Shown: piece by piece, positions 29,101 through 34,406 of the stretch | Layout of the letters: every line of letters starts with the position of its first letter | Position numbering within the stretch: position 1 is the first letter of the stretch | Assembly: GCA_009778965.1 (NCBI GenBank) | Contig: WRFE01000005.1 | Coordinates: forward strand, 1-53,253 | DNA: 53,253 bases | Source of the DNA: Candidatus Endomicrobium labiotermitis | GTDB taxonomy: Bacteria > Elusimicrobiota > Endomicrobiia > Endomicrobiales > Endomicrobiaceae | Direction: 5' to 3' | The notes under the pieces: model-generated | The model's input: only the letters and a program-made list of their open reading frames with translations | What the model was told of the DNA's origin: nothing | The model's database searches: none | Program-made: the position numbers and the translations under genes

Positions 29101-30604
29101 GAGTTATCACTATAGAAGATATGCCTTTTTCAGATAATAGTTCTTTTAAACCCTCGCTATGGTAGCCGCCGGCGATTATTATTTTTACGTCTTTTGCGTT
29201 AGAGAGAATTTCCGCAGCTGAAGAAGGAGTATCCGTCTTTGCTTCGTTGACGCGCGTTAAAACATTTTTGTCAAATATATGCGATAAAAATATTTCATTT
29301 CTGCGTGTATTGATATCATAGTATTTAGTTAATTCCGCAAAATCGGCTTCTATAGCTTTTAAATTGTTATAAGCTGAGTACTTAGCATATATAGATGTAA
29401 AGAAATGCAAGTTTTCTTTAACATATATCCAGTCATCTTGTGTGAGTGAAGCAGTAAGAAAATCTCCAAAATATTTTTTAAAATCCGTAATAAACGATAT
29501 TTCCGCTTCGGTATTATTGTAAGCCAGCGCAAATTTTATTTTTTCAATCAATATACGCTGTTCGCTTAGTAAATCTACCGGATTTAATACTTTTGTAAAA
29601 TCGTTTATTGCCGAAAGCTTGTTTAGATTTCTGTATCTGGACGCTGCTTCGGGATTTGCTTTTAGAAATGCCGAAACAAATTCTATTAGTTTTTCGCTGT
29701 CCTGAAAATTATTTGTATCGTCTATTATCTGCTTATATTGATTGTAAGATATAGTGTTTTTAAGCGTTCCGATTAAGGCTTGAAGTTCCATCGCCGCTCT
29801 TTTATCGTCGGTTTTTTGCGCCTCTTTTATCATTGTTAAATAGAATTTAATATTCGGATAGTTATCAAGTTTTATTTTGGTAATATTGTTGTATTTTGAC
29901 GGATTTTCGCTTATTGCAGTTACATGTTTTTCAAGGATCTGATACAATTTTGCGTCAGCTATTTTCCCTTCGGAATATTTTTCGAGAGTTCTGTTGAAAC
30001 GTATATTTCTGCCGTTTGTATAAAGTTTGTTTAAAATGTCGATTTCTTTATTTACTTTAGCAATAATTTCTTCGTATTTCGCTTTGTTGTTTTCTATGTC
30101 GGCAAGTCTTTTTATATTTTCCGCATGTGTTTTCTTGTCTTCAATACCTTTTACCGGAAGAGCGTCTTTAACAGTCATGGCATAATATTCGCTTGCCGTT
30201 AAATCTCCGCTGTTTACAAGCTGTTCTATTATTTTTTCTTTGAGCTTTTCGTCTTTAATCTGGTTTATCCAGCTGACGTCTATTTTGCCGAAACCGCCTT
30301 CAGTGTAAATTCCGGAAACATTATATTTCGAAGCCATCGAGTCTATAATTTTTGAAATATTTCTTTGCGTGTCAGAATGAGCGTGAAGATCCTGAATGTT
30401 TATTACAACTATGTCGCTGTGTTTATCGGTCAGGCTTGTTACTTTTCCCTGTGACATCGGAATAATCGAGAAATTGAAATTATTCAGAGTGTTTCCCGCG
30501 GGTGCAGCAGGGATGGCGGCATTGGCATTTGCCGTCAGCGAAGAAAAAAGAAAAACAGCCGCCACTGATAATGAAATGAATTTTTTTAGATTAAATTTTT
30601 TCAT
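17144..30604 (-). CDS. giant exported multidomain protein (4,486 aa)
   Basis: Uninterrupted 13.46-kb ORF; signal peptide 'KKFISLSVAAVFLFSSLTANANA'; GGAGA upstream of the ATG. Confidence 0.93.
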   Translation of the reverse strand: MKKFNLKKFISLSVAAVFLFSSLTANANAAIPAAPAGNTLNNFNFSIIPMSQGKVTSLTDKHSDIVVINIQDLHAHSDTQRNISKIIDSMASKYNVSGIYTEGGFGKIDVSWINQIKDEKLKEKIIEQLVNSGDLTASEYYAMTVKDALPVKGIEDKKTHAENIKRLADIENNKAKYEEIIAKVNKEIDILNKLYTNGRNIRFNRTLEKYSEGKIADAKLYQILEKHVTAISENPSKYNNITKIKLDNYPNIKFYLTMIKEAQKTDDKRAAMELQALIGTLKNTISYNQYKQIIDDTNNFQDSEKLIEFVSAFLKANPEAASRYRNLNKLSAINDFTKVLNPVDLLSEQRILIEKIKFALAYNNTEAEISFITDFKKYFGDFLTASLTQDDWIYVKENLHFFTSIYAKYSAYNNLKAIEADFAELTKYYDINTRRNEIFLSHIFDKNVLTRVNEAKTDTPSSAAEILSNAKDVKIIIAGGYHSEGLKELLSEKGISSIVITPNVTTDISKAHARYKEMIIAQAKFPSEALAAILASNIPSANQTAMIIQAAINAGLNQSEIDDLIKNSNFEITINENNIIINGEDHQISKNNITEVKNISDVIKVLESLGDIFNNLDVKVLKQVGSLFFNMGLGEAGIIDKAETDAEYISGISRHEFDRYPAFIQKILYNRRIVSYDKMLDIINSAIKKDNTITEEWEKNPIFGYKIPEFKNRQEAIDFYYNQLPKNFVSMVGAMDQQWFASAESQESRTAKTFYGETSEEYKTARLLDELLEQKGSAIALQTMESGELDIYIIGKKDFLLEDGGPYEIVKKDYVDEHNSDLSGILKNKLGIDTSNGNNIVPLRKTTYEKLIPVSKLSDISLTVVNSNGNRQDIKSGSFLLIKKTDEKGNVTKFHIVNSDPSSLKPINYTEVEATPVDVVTVAGNQKNIADESELLDSYPPHATITQKILSGLILRADKIFKNKGMKLPVFTFIKKAPLFGYKIPAINTKKDAESFFNSLPKGISSSIGSVDNALYMSFLHDDFGKTDIENYKFIKDGKHVGYEELAVFSGKDEQWLRDSISGAKEFINSNDIYDEKTKNQFAKQYKELIDLGVLFQFFIDSGSVIALQTDAKDRPDFYIIGKIDYDTAYGGDAGNISINEVNTDNRSAANVSLQDALQKAFNIKKILDSQDMSAPVIVGLKKNITVTALRASDLGLNIQSETAAGVQTNLNGAFIVIDKKFNWYAVNAEDGELRPVQYKRPEAETIEQKVSKTLFGYDTETANKILNEIILNHNFTFPHYNSLSVDSMIAAPNAGLPGNITVNKGLDGSISMIFTPSKGKSDPGNKLAIAHSGLIEYGDNRDRISTIDDANKVSDYLKNLLAVMMKEGAYRLWKKGEYSPSVEDKKYFEQLESDAKAIYESKKARIEELSGLISNINPDSLEGNLRQKYDEARMFYNNAQKQLLEYYKEPSAPAFEELMTVKLSENDVHTKIDSLENHIKQLKTILIEKAQQQAKSITEQKTGKQFDKAKSDGVFGTIFLAEFEKLLIETGLSKEILEKTLKEVSAKTVHRTFIMIKPDGYAYEDEVLAELQSKGFKIVKQNEVTATRDLFKEHYEEHKGKPFLEGLISYMMGELNKREGENLHVYILEGTNAINAVREALGPTDFTKDVEKKTIRGKYATRDQNTGIIMNLVHASDLPSAVLKESGLWGVNAAEYLSDSSAIDLSKKSPSVGKVVKTIITGTLILIMLLSATACNITNNNDPASNPTSTEQTYKKQKMAFKDFSVDENGALTAIDENGNRVIYVAKGIAWNVPNDHNGNIFEFYEYYKKGLIENLNELGINSIRTYRLPIAYDGTTPDWEKTTEMLKAFKDAKISISIGMSDRDFGYNGLLREFIQKFDSKTNPENNLGVVAMYLIGNEFNYHFTDTAGGLPGKWFSRNEWLTYLEDGVGIVRSLSSTPVGTVHGEVPSEEDAQKYAELELDAVLLNVYRHGSDYSAIEQTKNIFARIGGKMPHIGFGEIGGDPNNTGLAESHADIIKNHPETSYYYFALMHKDEPEGTYGLLDNNGNKTPAFGVFQEVFSEIPDSLPYKSLTSDATLDKWYSKLLIKLFGEKGLRIVQVAIAPIAERNILKNIFDLWEINESKALSEKQKFFEEHSGYNESTAARYEAGFQKIMQSAGKAYMRFDSIKFLQNIAVNITLIISHAAWNAKNKDRALSTDTDEKMRRNETKKNIIDRLSKNLDVISLLIGNNNLLSLEEIIKSNLTDSEKEILGLNRSLPNSEEDFEMDFEKAMEALKILNEIKEALQKPGNVENIKKYWEQQKKEKSDKIKEYLKAMDKGRSENGGYQKGALVDLRKNGKEVIVVGDLHAKIDNLKNILETKDSFGVSNKEKIEKGDAVLVFLGDAVHDQNKEKAAQMHTSFEIMDLIMDLKIKSPKNVYYMLGNHDIEKDIVKHVPQAMFYDMFLKALFDESTINDYFNALYQNGLVALGDNFIAAHAGPIVKEKKTEKMMDYEIAEFLQGLDHNDPIFMQIVKNIKMEGDFEGALQSSELIKEYVNVHVVKKLSDEKNRKIIDKIKKLNPVYQLIWNRYSGDAELAYTGEDVNAFLKAFNMDPDNAALIVGHSPGNIDNGGWHKEVFPNHHIVVAEREKFGFLRILSEGKKEFIEVDKNNEQIVIENEVKADVKENNKQLAAQSGNKSNLIDLVLNDQSVVAFIVDEMYFEAVDHIMDKNYLPHMSKNEIEKFVKEELRNSKEVQDSLKFLDWVAGKDRKGGEGKKYYISEEESTNDNGPEKYFGFFNDIEKMQEEIGNKHVQFEVLNRFHFINRDIVEIKYSNGQRFLFYRSAYGTGSKDQGIWYPFGGITGSEGFLGNHPKYWLIKRSGIENFYDLPVLKETSEKLAEQESKTTEKNANKQVETATVKPDNTKALLDAVEKLNEGHSNLGYNPAMSIFVSIIKDILSYYSDDENKNQTNLENFRKQHEIEVKHNLAKDTDFNDRLSLLQEVKQKLDKMGIDLQSLYNAYSHIDGKRINYGNELYRGKTPAEQHVLAQEMAVQVIDDVYKDFNKQGQTILNIAQFIVSLEGYYDTNALIAVLEKDLENKNINAKSIITMEQLNKLGIDAKVLLDYLYQKRLTETGVFNEKDAALEARGREIISNYYKNHPALTSDTTLTKWYSRLLIKLFGEKGLRIVQVAIAPIVERSILKNIFDLWEIDESKALSEKQKFFEEHSGYNESTAAHYEAGFKRIMQSAGKAYMRFDSIKFLQNIAVNIALIISHAKWNKDYAHIALTTDKKQEQSAKLPYDIISETTDYLQTELDNIKDVYYGFLYTHYSDAENEKNEERRVALREQLRIAFFRDTKAKISEKYYDTLAFIWNFQQTVGKNWLGEWLLKDNAADFFNRLDTIEKNIKVKDVFSKTPKVLLYISRFGNIDIKKINNKYIELFLDLEQHADVFLGFGKYADNDILEKLYTFKQKNIKITQTVFTLALLGFDYEQITKMGYRSIDEKSPDGTINSKDSIIIFNSLSKEKPINAILGDVFVSGRFLPIDTDKKLMDFSRLDNGRVDENVMKKVRNNSLAVMDFYSFVDSRMNKDFFDGRTLDGSMLLGIEKFEGREKNLVYSPGNFWPEYFNMFNWHAFEEEFGYDPLKWSLPYYQEEFPKVIDKIEKRDMAKYGYVRPFVFFLPSKKLKYEKNAYGYSDSFTGIEFRYFLEHPEKMKNVIFVVGAYDFFDIDSSLVSVFDGLGMSFLFELLQDYKKYIDYSYNDSAISSDKSAESQSAKGFNEMLNEFKATLALTSEMNDISVRKADTRKDFNAAYSLLRNQFGGYVFESIRNGTNMRNNYKGNVWVAEKDGVVISAMLFKDNELRFFATDSQHRGKGVGGIFLDKVREEFKKEDKNLHFHTNEDRVAFYQRHGYEVTQTVVQDGRSRYYMADADTFGALDLSESDMVDTAVSDQTIENTIKAAINEVNKLVVGKQISEQQAVKFLEFINVYFNINAVTPATAIFMEDSEKANTLKNIELAGDTALILINTKKSEGTPTGLKVDGKQIYMQKTGKHVVFSAQGIKTEDIINTLQASAILSKAVKAVTQLKGENVSVDSIVVDTINKTGKEFNGDMIKVGYEDFQNAVKSDINEYTASLREEKRLGRAAQAELQLISLVNSDEKRVENVIKDIVNQNEISAKRIVVEDNGYAYNTLQDLLKNNNKTMSDLHNLGIEVYIAGSRSNAEYAKEGFSGIIKGDALYDRYTGEFIKIRQAKNAEDLKIRFDGYTMIELDTLIGIFDNARNKMGNAFEWLSGFFNISLDGIGINEAIRRAYNMNLANLPEATRIIDAEEAIKKMSLPILTNLNLNITDEAREAYKNAVIEMILAASFIKNKKGFVLKDEKMIRTLGKMLVLREKLAAKASDTEISKIEDTIDKFQSLLGQNSLKTEDIIRFTELNELTGLTEEDLKGIDAAKAKEKKDNVNTVIEMIDIYGFAAIKDLKDKKDPTKEYTMSGMRAILTAA
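18855..19262 (-). other. GNAT acetyltransferase-like domain within the giant protein
   Basis: 'FFATDSQHRGKGVGGIFLDKVREEF' acetyl-CoA motif and 'VAFYQRHGYEV'. Confidence 0.85.
20826..21165 (-). repeat. internal duplication copy 2 in the giant gene
   Basis: Near-identical to 24045-24385. Confidence 0.95.
22690..23590 (-). other. calcineurin-like phosphoesterase (PPP-like) domain within the giant protein
   Basis: 'VVGDLHAKIDNL', 'LGDAVHDQNK', 'LGNHDIE', 'HAGP', 'VGHSP'. Confidence 0.85.
24045..24385 (-). repeat. internal duplication copy 1 in the giant gene
   Basis: Encodes 'WYSKLLIKLFGEKGLRIVQVAIAPIAERNILKNIFDLWEINESKALSEKQKFFEEHSGYNESTAARYEAGFQKIMQSAGKAYMRFDSIKFLQNIAVNI'; near-identical to 20826-21165. 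Confidence 0.95.
24410..25330 (-). other. glycoside hydrolase-like TIM-barrel segment
   Basis: 'YVAKGIAWNVPN...LNELGINSIRTYRLP', 'LIGNEFNYHF', 'GFGEIGGD...'; conserved-looking acidic residues in NE and GE contexts. Confidence 0.6.
25375..25460 (-). other. internal hydrophobic segment with lipobox-like motif
   Basis: 'KTIITGTLILIMLLSATACNITNNNDPASNPTSTEQ'. Confidence 0.6.
25560..25975 (-). other. nucleoside diphosphate kinase-like domain within the giant protein
   Basis: 'RTFIMIKPDGYAYEDEVLAELQSKGFKIV' and 'MNLVHASD' (NxVHxSD active-site motif). Confidence 0.85.
26830..28510 (-). repeat. diverged tandem duplication within the giant protein
   Basis: Two modules, each with 'FGYKIP', an 'S[SM][VI]G[AS][VM]D' segment, 'GSxIALQT', '[DF][IF]YIIGK' and 'LLIKK/IVIDKK'. 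Confidence 0.6.
29090..30500 (-). other. N-terminal ChaN/TraB-like segment of the giant protein
   Basis: 'VVINIQDLHAHSDTQRNISKIID...GIYTEGG' and 'KIIIAGGYHSEGLKELLSEKGISSIVITP'. Confidence 0.35.
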
Positions 30605-30616
30605 AAAGTCTCCAAT

Positions 30617-30659
30617 AAAAAAACATATAATCCCAAACTGCGGGATTATATGTTTTTTT
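30617..30659. terminator. 18-bp perfect hairpin with A7/T7 flanks
   Basis: AAAAAAACATATAATCCC-aaactgc-GGGATTATATGTTTTTTT; overlaps the stop codon of the upstream 179-aa gene. Confidence 0.8.
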
Positions 30660-31185
30660 GGACAAAATATATATTTTTTAATATGTTATTCCATCTTTTT
30701 CTAAAAAGTATGGCAAACCATGCCAGCATCATAAGATAAAAAACAAATAATGCCGAATCGTTATTTAAAAAATCAAAATGCAGATTGTTTAACCGCCATC
30801 GGTGTTTCGCCGCTAAAGTTTCGTATACGGGATTATTAAACTGTTTAATGGTTTGTGTTTGGTAACCGGAAAATGAAGTAATTATAAAATCATTCTTTTT
30901 TTCTTTGCCGGTATTTTTGTCTGTATCTTTTTTATGGCTATTCTGTTTGTCTGAAGTTTTATAGAGAGAATCTACTAAATTGTCTTGCAATCCTTGCGCT
31001 AATTGGATGGGGTTATAAGCATAAGAGAACGTACTTGCGGCGCAGGAAAACATTGCCGATAAATCAAGCTTACTGTTTAATGTTATTGAGTAAAGAGAAA
31101 CATTTAACAATAAACAAATAAAAATAATATAGGAAATGATTTTTATTTTCAATACATTTCTCATAAATTTTCCTTTTAAGGACAC
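30646..31185 (-). CDS. hypothetical membrane protein, immediately upstream of the giant gene
   Basis: N-terminal hydrophobic 'IISYIIFICLLLNVSLYSI' and C-terminal 'ALFVFYLMMLAWFAILF'. The start may be 31164 (MRNVLK). Confidence 0.6.
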   Translation of the reverse strand: MSLKGKFMRNVLKIKIISYIIFICLLLNVSLYSITLNSKLDLSAMFSCAASTFSYAYNPIQLAQGLQDNLVDSLYKTSDKQNSHKKDTDKNTGKEKKNDFIITSFSGYQTQTIKQFNNPVYETLAAKHRWRLNNLHFDFLNNDSALFVFYLMMLAWFAILFRKRWNNILKNIYFVQKNI

Positions 31186-31288
31186 CTATAATATATAATA
31201 AGTATTATGCTTGCGCAAGTGAAATATTTGTGAAAAGAATAAAAGTTTTTTCTTTAATCCTTGCCGGAGAGGAGTTACTGTTGTAAAT

Positions 31289-31480
31289 TGCCGCATACAC
31301 GCGTTTATGAGTGAGTATTTTTTAGGGGAAGTCAGCGAGGACTGTTTGAGCGCACAATGTGCGTGAGTTCCACAGCTGCCTAAAAAATGCGAACGAATGC
31401 GTGTCAGCGGCGGGCATTTTTGATTACTTTTTGCGCTCGTGCAAAAAGTAATTCGGGTTCAGGGCGAAGCGCTTGAAAAC
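31289..31480 (+). repeat. about 190-bp structured dispersed repeat, copy 1
   Basis: GCCGCATACACGCG...TTTTTTAGGGG...CCTAAAAAA...GCGGCGGGC.TTTTTGATTACTTTTTGCGCTCGTGCAAAAAGTAATTCGGGTTCAGGGCGAAGC; matches 41673-41857 in the same orientation. Confidence 0.92.
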
Positions 31481-31481
31481 C

Positions 31482-31510
31482 TTGACAAAAAATCTAATTA
31501 GTGTTAAAAT
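31482..31510 (+). promoter_or_regulatory. sigma70 promoter of hrcA operon
   Basis: TTGACA, 17-nt spacer, TAAAAT. Confidence 0.85.
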
Positions 31511-31535
31511 AGCACTCATTAGATTTAAGTGCTAA
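31509..31535 (+). promoter_or_regulatory. CIRCE operator (HrcA binding site)
   Basis: aTAGCACTC-N9-aAGTGCTAA; one mismatch per arm to TTAGCACTC-N9-GAGTGCTAA; overlaps the -10 region. Confidence 0.92.
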
Positions 31536-31563
31536 GGATTGTAGAGCGCTAAAATAGATTTTT

Positions 31564-31660
31564 CCCTCGCCCCTTGCGGGAGAGGGCGGCAGTCACGAGG
31601 ACGAGTTTGCCGCGGGTGCGAGATGTGAGCACCCCGGTGCCCAAAGGGCAGGGTGAGGGG
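31564..31660. repeat. GC-rich palindromic repeat in the hrcA leader
   Basis: CCCTCGCCCCTTGCGGGAGAGGG...CCCAAAGGGCAGGGTGAGGGG between CIRCE and the hrcA start. Confidence 0.7.
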
Positions 31661-31663
31661 TTA

Positions 31664-32701
31664 ATGCGTCAGGTAGCTGTAGAGGTATTGAAGGAAAGAA
31701 AAGCCAAGATATTAAGCGCTGTAATACATCATTATATTAAAACCGGAAAACCCGTGGGGTCAAACGTTTTAATTGATGAATACGGCATTAAGCTTTCGCC
31801 GGCAACTGTCCGAAACCTTATGGCGGAGCTTGAAGAAGAGGACTTTTTGACCCATCCGCATACTTCCGCGGGCAGAATTCCTACTGATAAAGGCTACAGG
31901 GCTTATGTTGACACCTTGGTCAAACTTCAAAAGTTTGCTGTTGAGGAAGAAGAAAGAATTAAAGCCGAATATGAGCGCAAACACAAGGAAATAGAGTCTG
32001 TTTTGTCCGAAACTTCGCGTATTCTTTCAGGTCTTTCGCAATATACCGGTTTTGTTTTAGCGCCAAAAACAGAATATAACGACATAAATAATATAGAGCT
32101 GCTTCAAATAACGCCCAACCATATATTAGTGGTTCTTTTGACTCATACGGGTATGGTCAAACACAGAAAAATTGAAGCTTCTCTTCGCCCGCAGCAGTTA
32201 ACAAGATTAAGAAACTTTTTAAACGATAAGCTTCGCGGCGTGTCTCTTGCAGAAGCAAACGCCAGAATAGTCAGCGAAATAAGAAATTTTAAAACAAGCG
32301 AAGACGAAATATACAGAATTGCCCAACAGATCGGAGATATGCTTTTTGGTATTCAAGACGATATCTATATAGACGGGACTTCAAATGCAATAACAATTCC
32401 CGATTTTAGCGATTTTGAGCCGGTAAAGTCGCTTATAAAACTTAACGAAGACAAAGAAAAGCTTATACAAATAGTTAATGAAGACTTTTCAAGCAGCGGA
32501 ATTAACGTAAAAATAGGTTCCGAAAACAGCCTTGCGGAACTTAAAGATTTAAGTCTGGTAACAACGGTTTATAAAGACGGCGACAGGGCATTGGGGGTTT
32601 TAGGGATTATAGGTCCGAAACGTATGGAGTACGATAAGATGATGGCGCTTGTAAACGCGGTGTCAAAAATTTTGAACGAGTTTTTTAAGAAGGGAGGCTA
32701 A
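31664..32701 (+). CDS. hrcA: heat-inducible transcription repressor HrcA
   Basis: 'LKERKAKILSAVIHHYIKTGKPVGSNVL', 'LSPATVRNLMAELEEEDFLTHPHTSAGRIPTDKGYRAYVD'. Start moved from 31574. Confidence 0.95.
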   Translation: MRQVAVEVLKERKAKILSAVIHHYIKTGKPVGSNVLIDEYGIKLSPATVRNLMAELEEEDFLTHPHTSAGRIPTDKGYRAYVDTLVKLQKFAVEEEERIKAEYERKHKEIESVLSETSRILSGLSQYTGFVLAPKTEYNDINNIELLQITPNHILVVLLTHTGMVKHRKIEASLRPQQLTRLRNFLNDKLRGVSLAEANARIVSEIRNFKTSEDEIYRIAQQIGDMLFGIQDDIYIDGTSNAITIPDFSDFEPVKSLIKLNEDKEKLIQIVNEDFSSSGINVKIGSENSLAELKDLSLVTTVYKDGDRALGVLGIIGPKRMEYDKMMALVNAVSKILNEFFKKGG

Positions 32702-32702
32702 G

Positions 32703-33239
32703 TTGGAAGAGAATAACGAAAAAGAATGTAATTGCGACGAAGTCGCCAGAGAAACAAAAATTTCGGAACTTGAAATTTTAAAGCAGTCTTTTGACGAAAA
32801 GAAAAAGCAGGCGGACGAATACTATGACCAGCTTTTAAGGCTAAAGGCGGATTTTGAAAATTACCGCAGACGCAGCGAAAAAGAAAAAAGAGATTATTTG
32901 GATTGGGGCAAAGAGAAAATTCTTTTAAAACAAATATCAATGGACGACGTTTTGCAGCAGGCTTTAAAAAGCGCGAAAACCGGCGGCAAAGTTGAAGATA
33001 TAATTATCGGTTTAGATATGATAAGTAAAGAATTTTCAAAAATGCTTAAAGAAGAAGGCGTAGAAGAAATAAAGTGCGACAAATTCGACCCGAATCTATG
33101 CGAAGCGTTAGATTCGGTTGAAACCGATGACGTTGAAGACGGTTCAATTCTTGAGGTATATCAGAAAGGCTACAAAATGAATGGTAAACTGATAAGAGCC
33201 GCGAAAGTGAAAGTTGCAAAGAAGCAAAGCGAGAAATGA
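32703..33239 (+). CDS. grpE: nucleotide exchange factor GrpE
   Basis: 'YYDQLLRLKADFENYRRRSEKEKRD', 'VEDGSILEVYQKGYKMNGKLIRAAKVKV'; TTG start. Confidence 0.95.
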   Translation: MEENNEKECNCDEVARETKISELEILKQSFDEKKKQADEYYDQLLRLKADFENYRRRSEKEKRDYLDWGKEKILLKQISMDDVLQQALKSAKTGGKVEDIIIGLDMISKEFSKMLKEEGVEEIKCDKFDPNLCEALDSVETDDVEDGSILEVYQKGYKMNGKLIRAAKVKVAKKQSEK

Positions 33240-33321
33240 GGCTAAGTATTTCAAGTTTACGCTTACTTACGCGTCGGTTTACATACAGTTTCACAACTAA
33301 GATTGTATGAGGGTATTATAG

Positions 33322-34176
33322 ATGATAACGTTATTAATAAGTATAGGATTGCTTTTAGTGGGTTTTTTCAGTGGTTTTTATATGAATGATAATGTAACAG
33401 CAACTTTGCAGAGTTTACTTTTAAAAAATGCAGTATTGTGGTCTTTTGTATCTCTAATAGCAGGTTGGAGTTTTAGGGTTTATTTTGATAGAAGAAAAAC
33501 ACAAGAAGAGCAAAAAAAGACATTGTCCCTTATAATTTCTTCATTGGATGATTCTTTTTCGTGTATTAAAAAGATATATAACCATATTCTTGATAATTTA
33601 AGAAAAGGACAAGCACCAACTTTTAGCAATGCAGAATTGCCCTTACATATTGAGAAATCAGACTTATTGAAATTTGATGAAGAAAGTCTTAATAAAAAAT
33701 ATTTTTTTCAATATATGTCGCTTATAAAGGACTTAAATAATACAATTAATCAGATGCGTGAGTTGAATATTTCGCCAACTAAATTTGGATGTGATTTTTG
33801 CGATGTTCTCGCGGCCTTTTATAAGGTTAATATAGGTTTTGATAGCAATATAGGTGAATGCTTTAAAAAAGGAATACAATTTAGCGCATCTTATTCGAAA
33901 AATACAACAGAGATTTCCTACCGACAAAATATTGAAAATAGTGTTAAAACATGGCATCATAAGAGCCCCGACTATAAAAATATAAAACTTGGAGAACTAC
34001 ATTTCACTTTGAATAATATTTTTTATAGTCTGCAATTATCATTAAAAGAAATGATTAAGTCTATAGAAAATTCAAAAATAAAAACAGATGCTAAATTGGT
34101 TAATACCTTAAAAGAAAAATATGCAGAATTTATAAAAAATAGCAATTCAGCATTTTTATCTAATATAGCTAGATAG
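33322..34176 (+). CDS. hypothetical membrane-anchored protein
   Basis: 284-aa ORF with two N-terminal hydrophobic segments, inserted between grpE and dnaK. Confidence 0.75.
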   Translation: MITLLISIGLLLVGFFSGFYMNDNVTATLQSLLLKNAVLWSFVSLIAGWSFRVYFDRRKTQEEQKKTLSLIISSLDDSFSCIKKIYNHILDNLRKGQAPTFSNAELPLHIEKSDLLKFDEESLNKKYFFQYMSLIKDLNNTINQMRELNISPTKFGCDFCDVLAAFYKVNIGFDSNIGECFKKGIQFSASYSKNTTEISYRQNIENSVKTWHHKSPDYKNIKLGELHFTLNNIFYSLQLSLKEMIKSIENSKIKTDAKLVNTLKEKYAEFIKNSNSAFLSNIAR

Positions 34177-34406
34177 ATAAGTATTGTTGTTGTTTTCTTT
34201 GCGTCTTGCGAGATATGAAGCGAAATAGTAGTTAAAAAATAAATTAAGTATGCGGTTGCCGTTTAAGGCGAAGTATTTTTGTGGTTAAGCAAGGCGTCGT
34301 TGCGAGGAAGTTTACCGGTTGTTAGCGTAGCGAGTGTAAATGACGAGCGGCGCAACGAAGCATAACCCAAAAAGACAAGCCGCATAGAGAAAAAAGGAGA
34401 AGGACA

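Noticed and set aside
17144-30604. Giant ORF as an assembly or frameshift artefact, or NRPS/PKS megasynthase
   Set aside because: Continuous frame with signal peptide, SD and terminator; no carrier, condensation or ketosynthase motifs.
31574-31663. N-terminal 30-aa extension of HrcA in the ORF track
   Set aside because: Encoded by the palindromic repeat; the conserved HrcA sequence begins at 31664 after a good SD.
34190-34400. Possible ncRNA or second CIRCE upstream of dnaK
   Set aside because: No TTAGCACTC/GAGTGCTAA match and no convincing conserved structure; it could be repeat debris.
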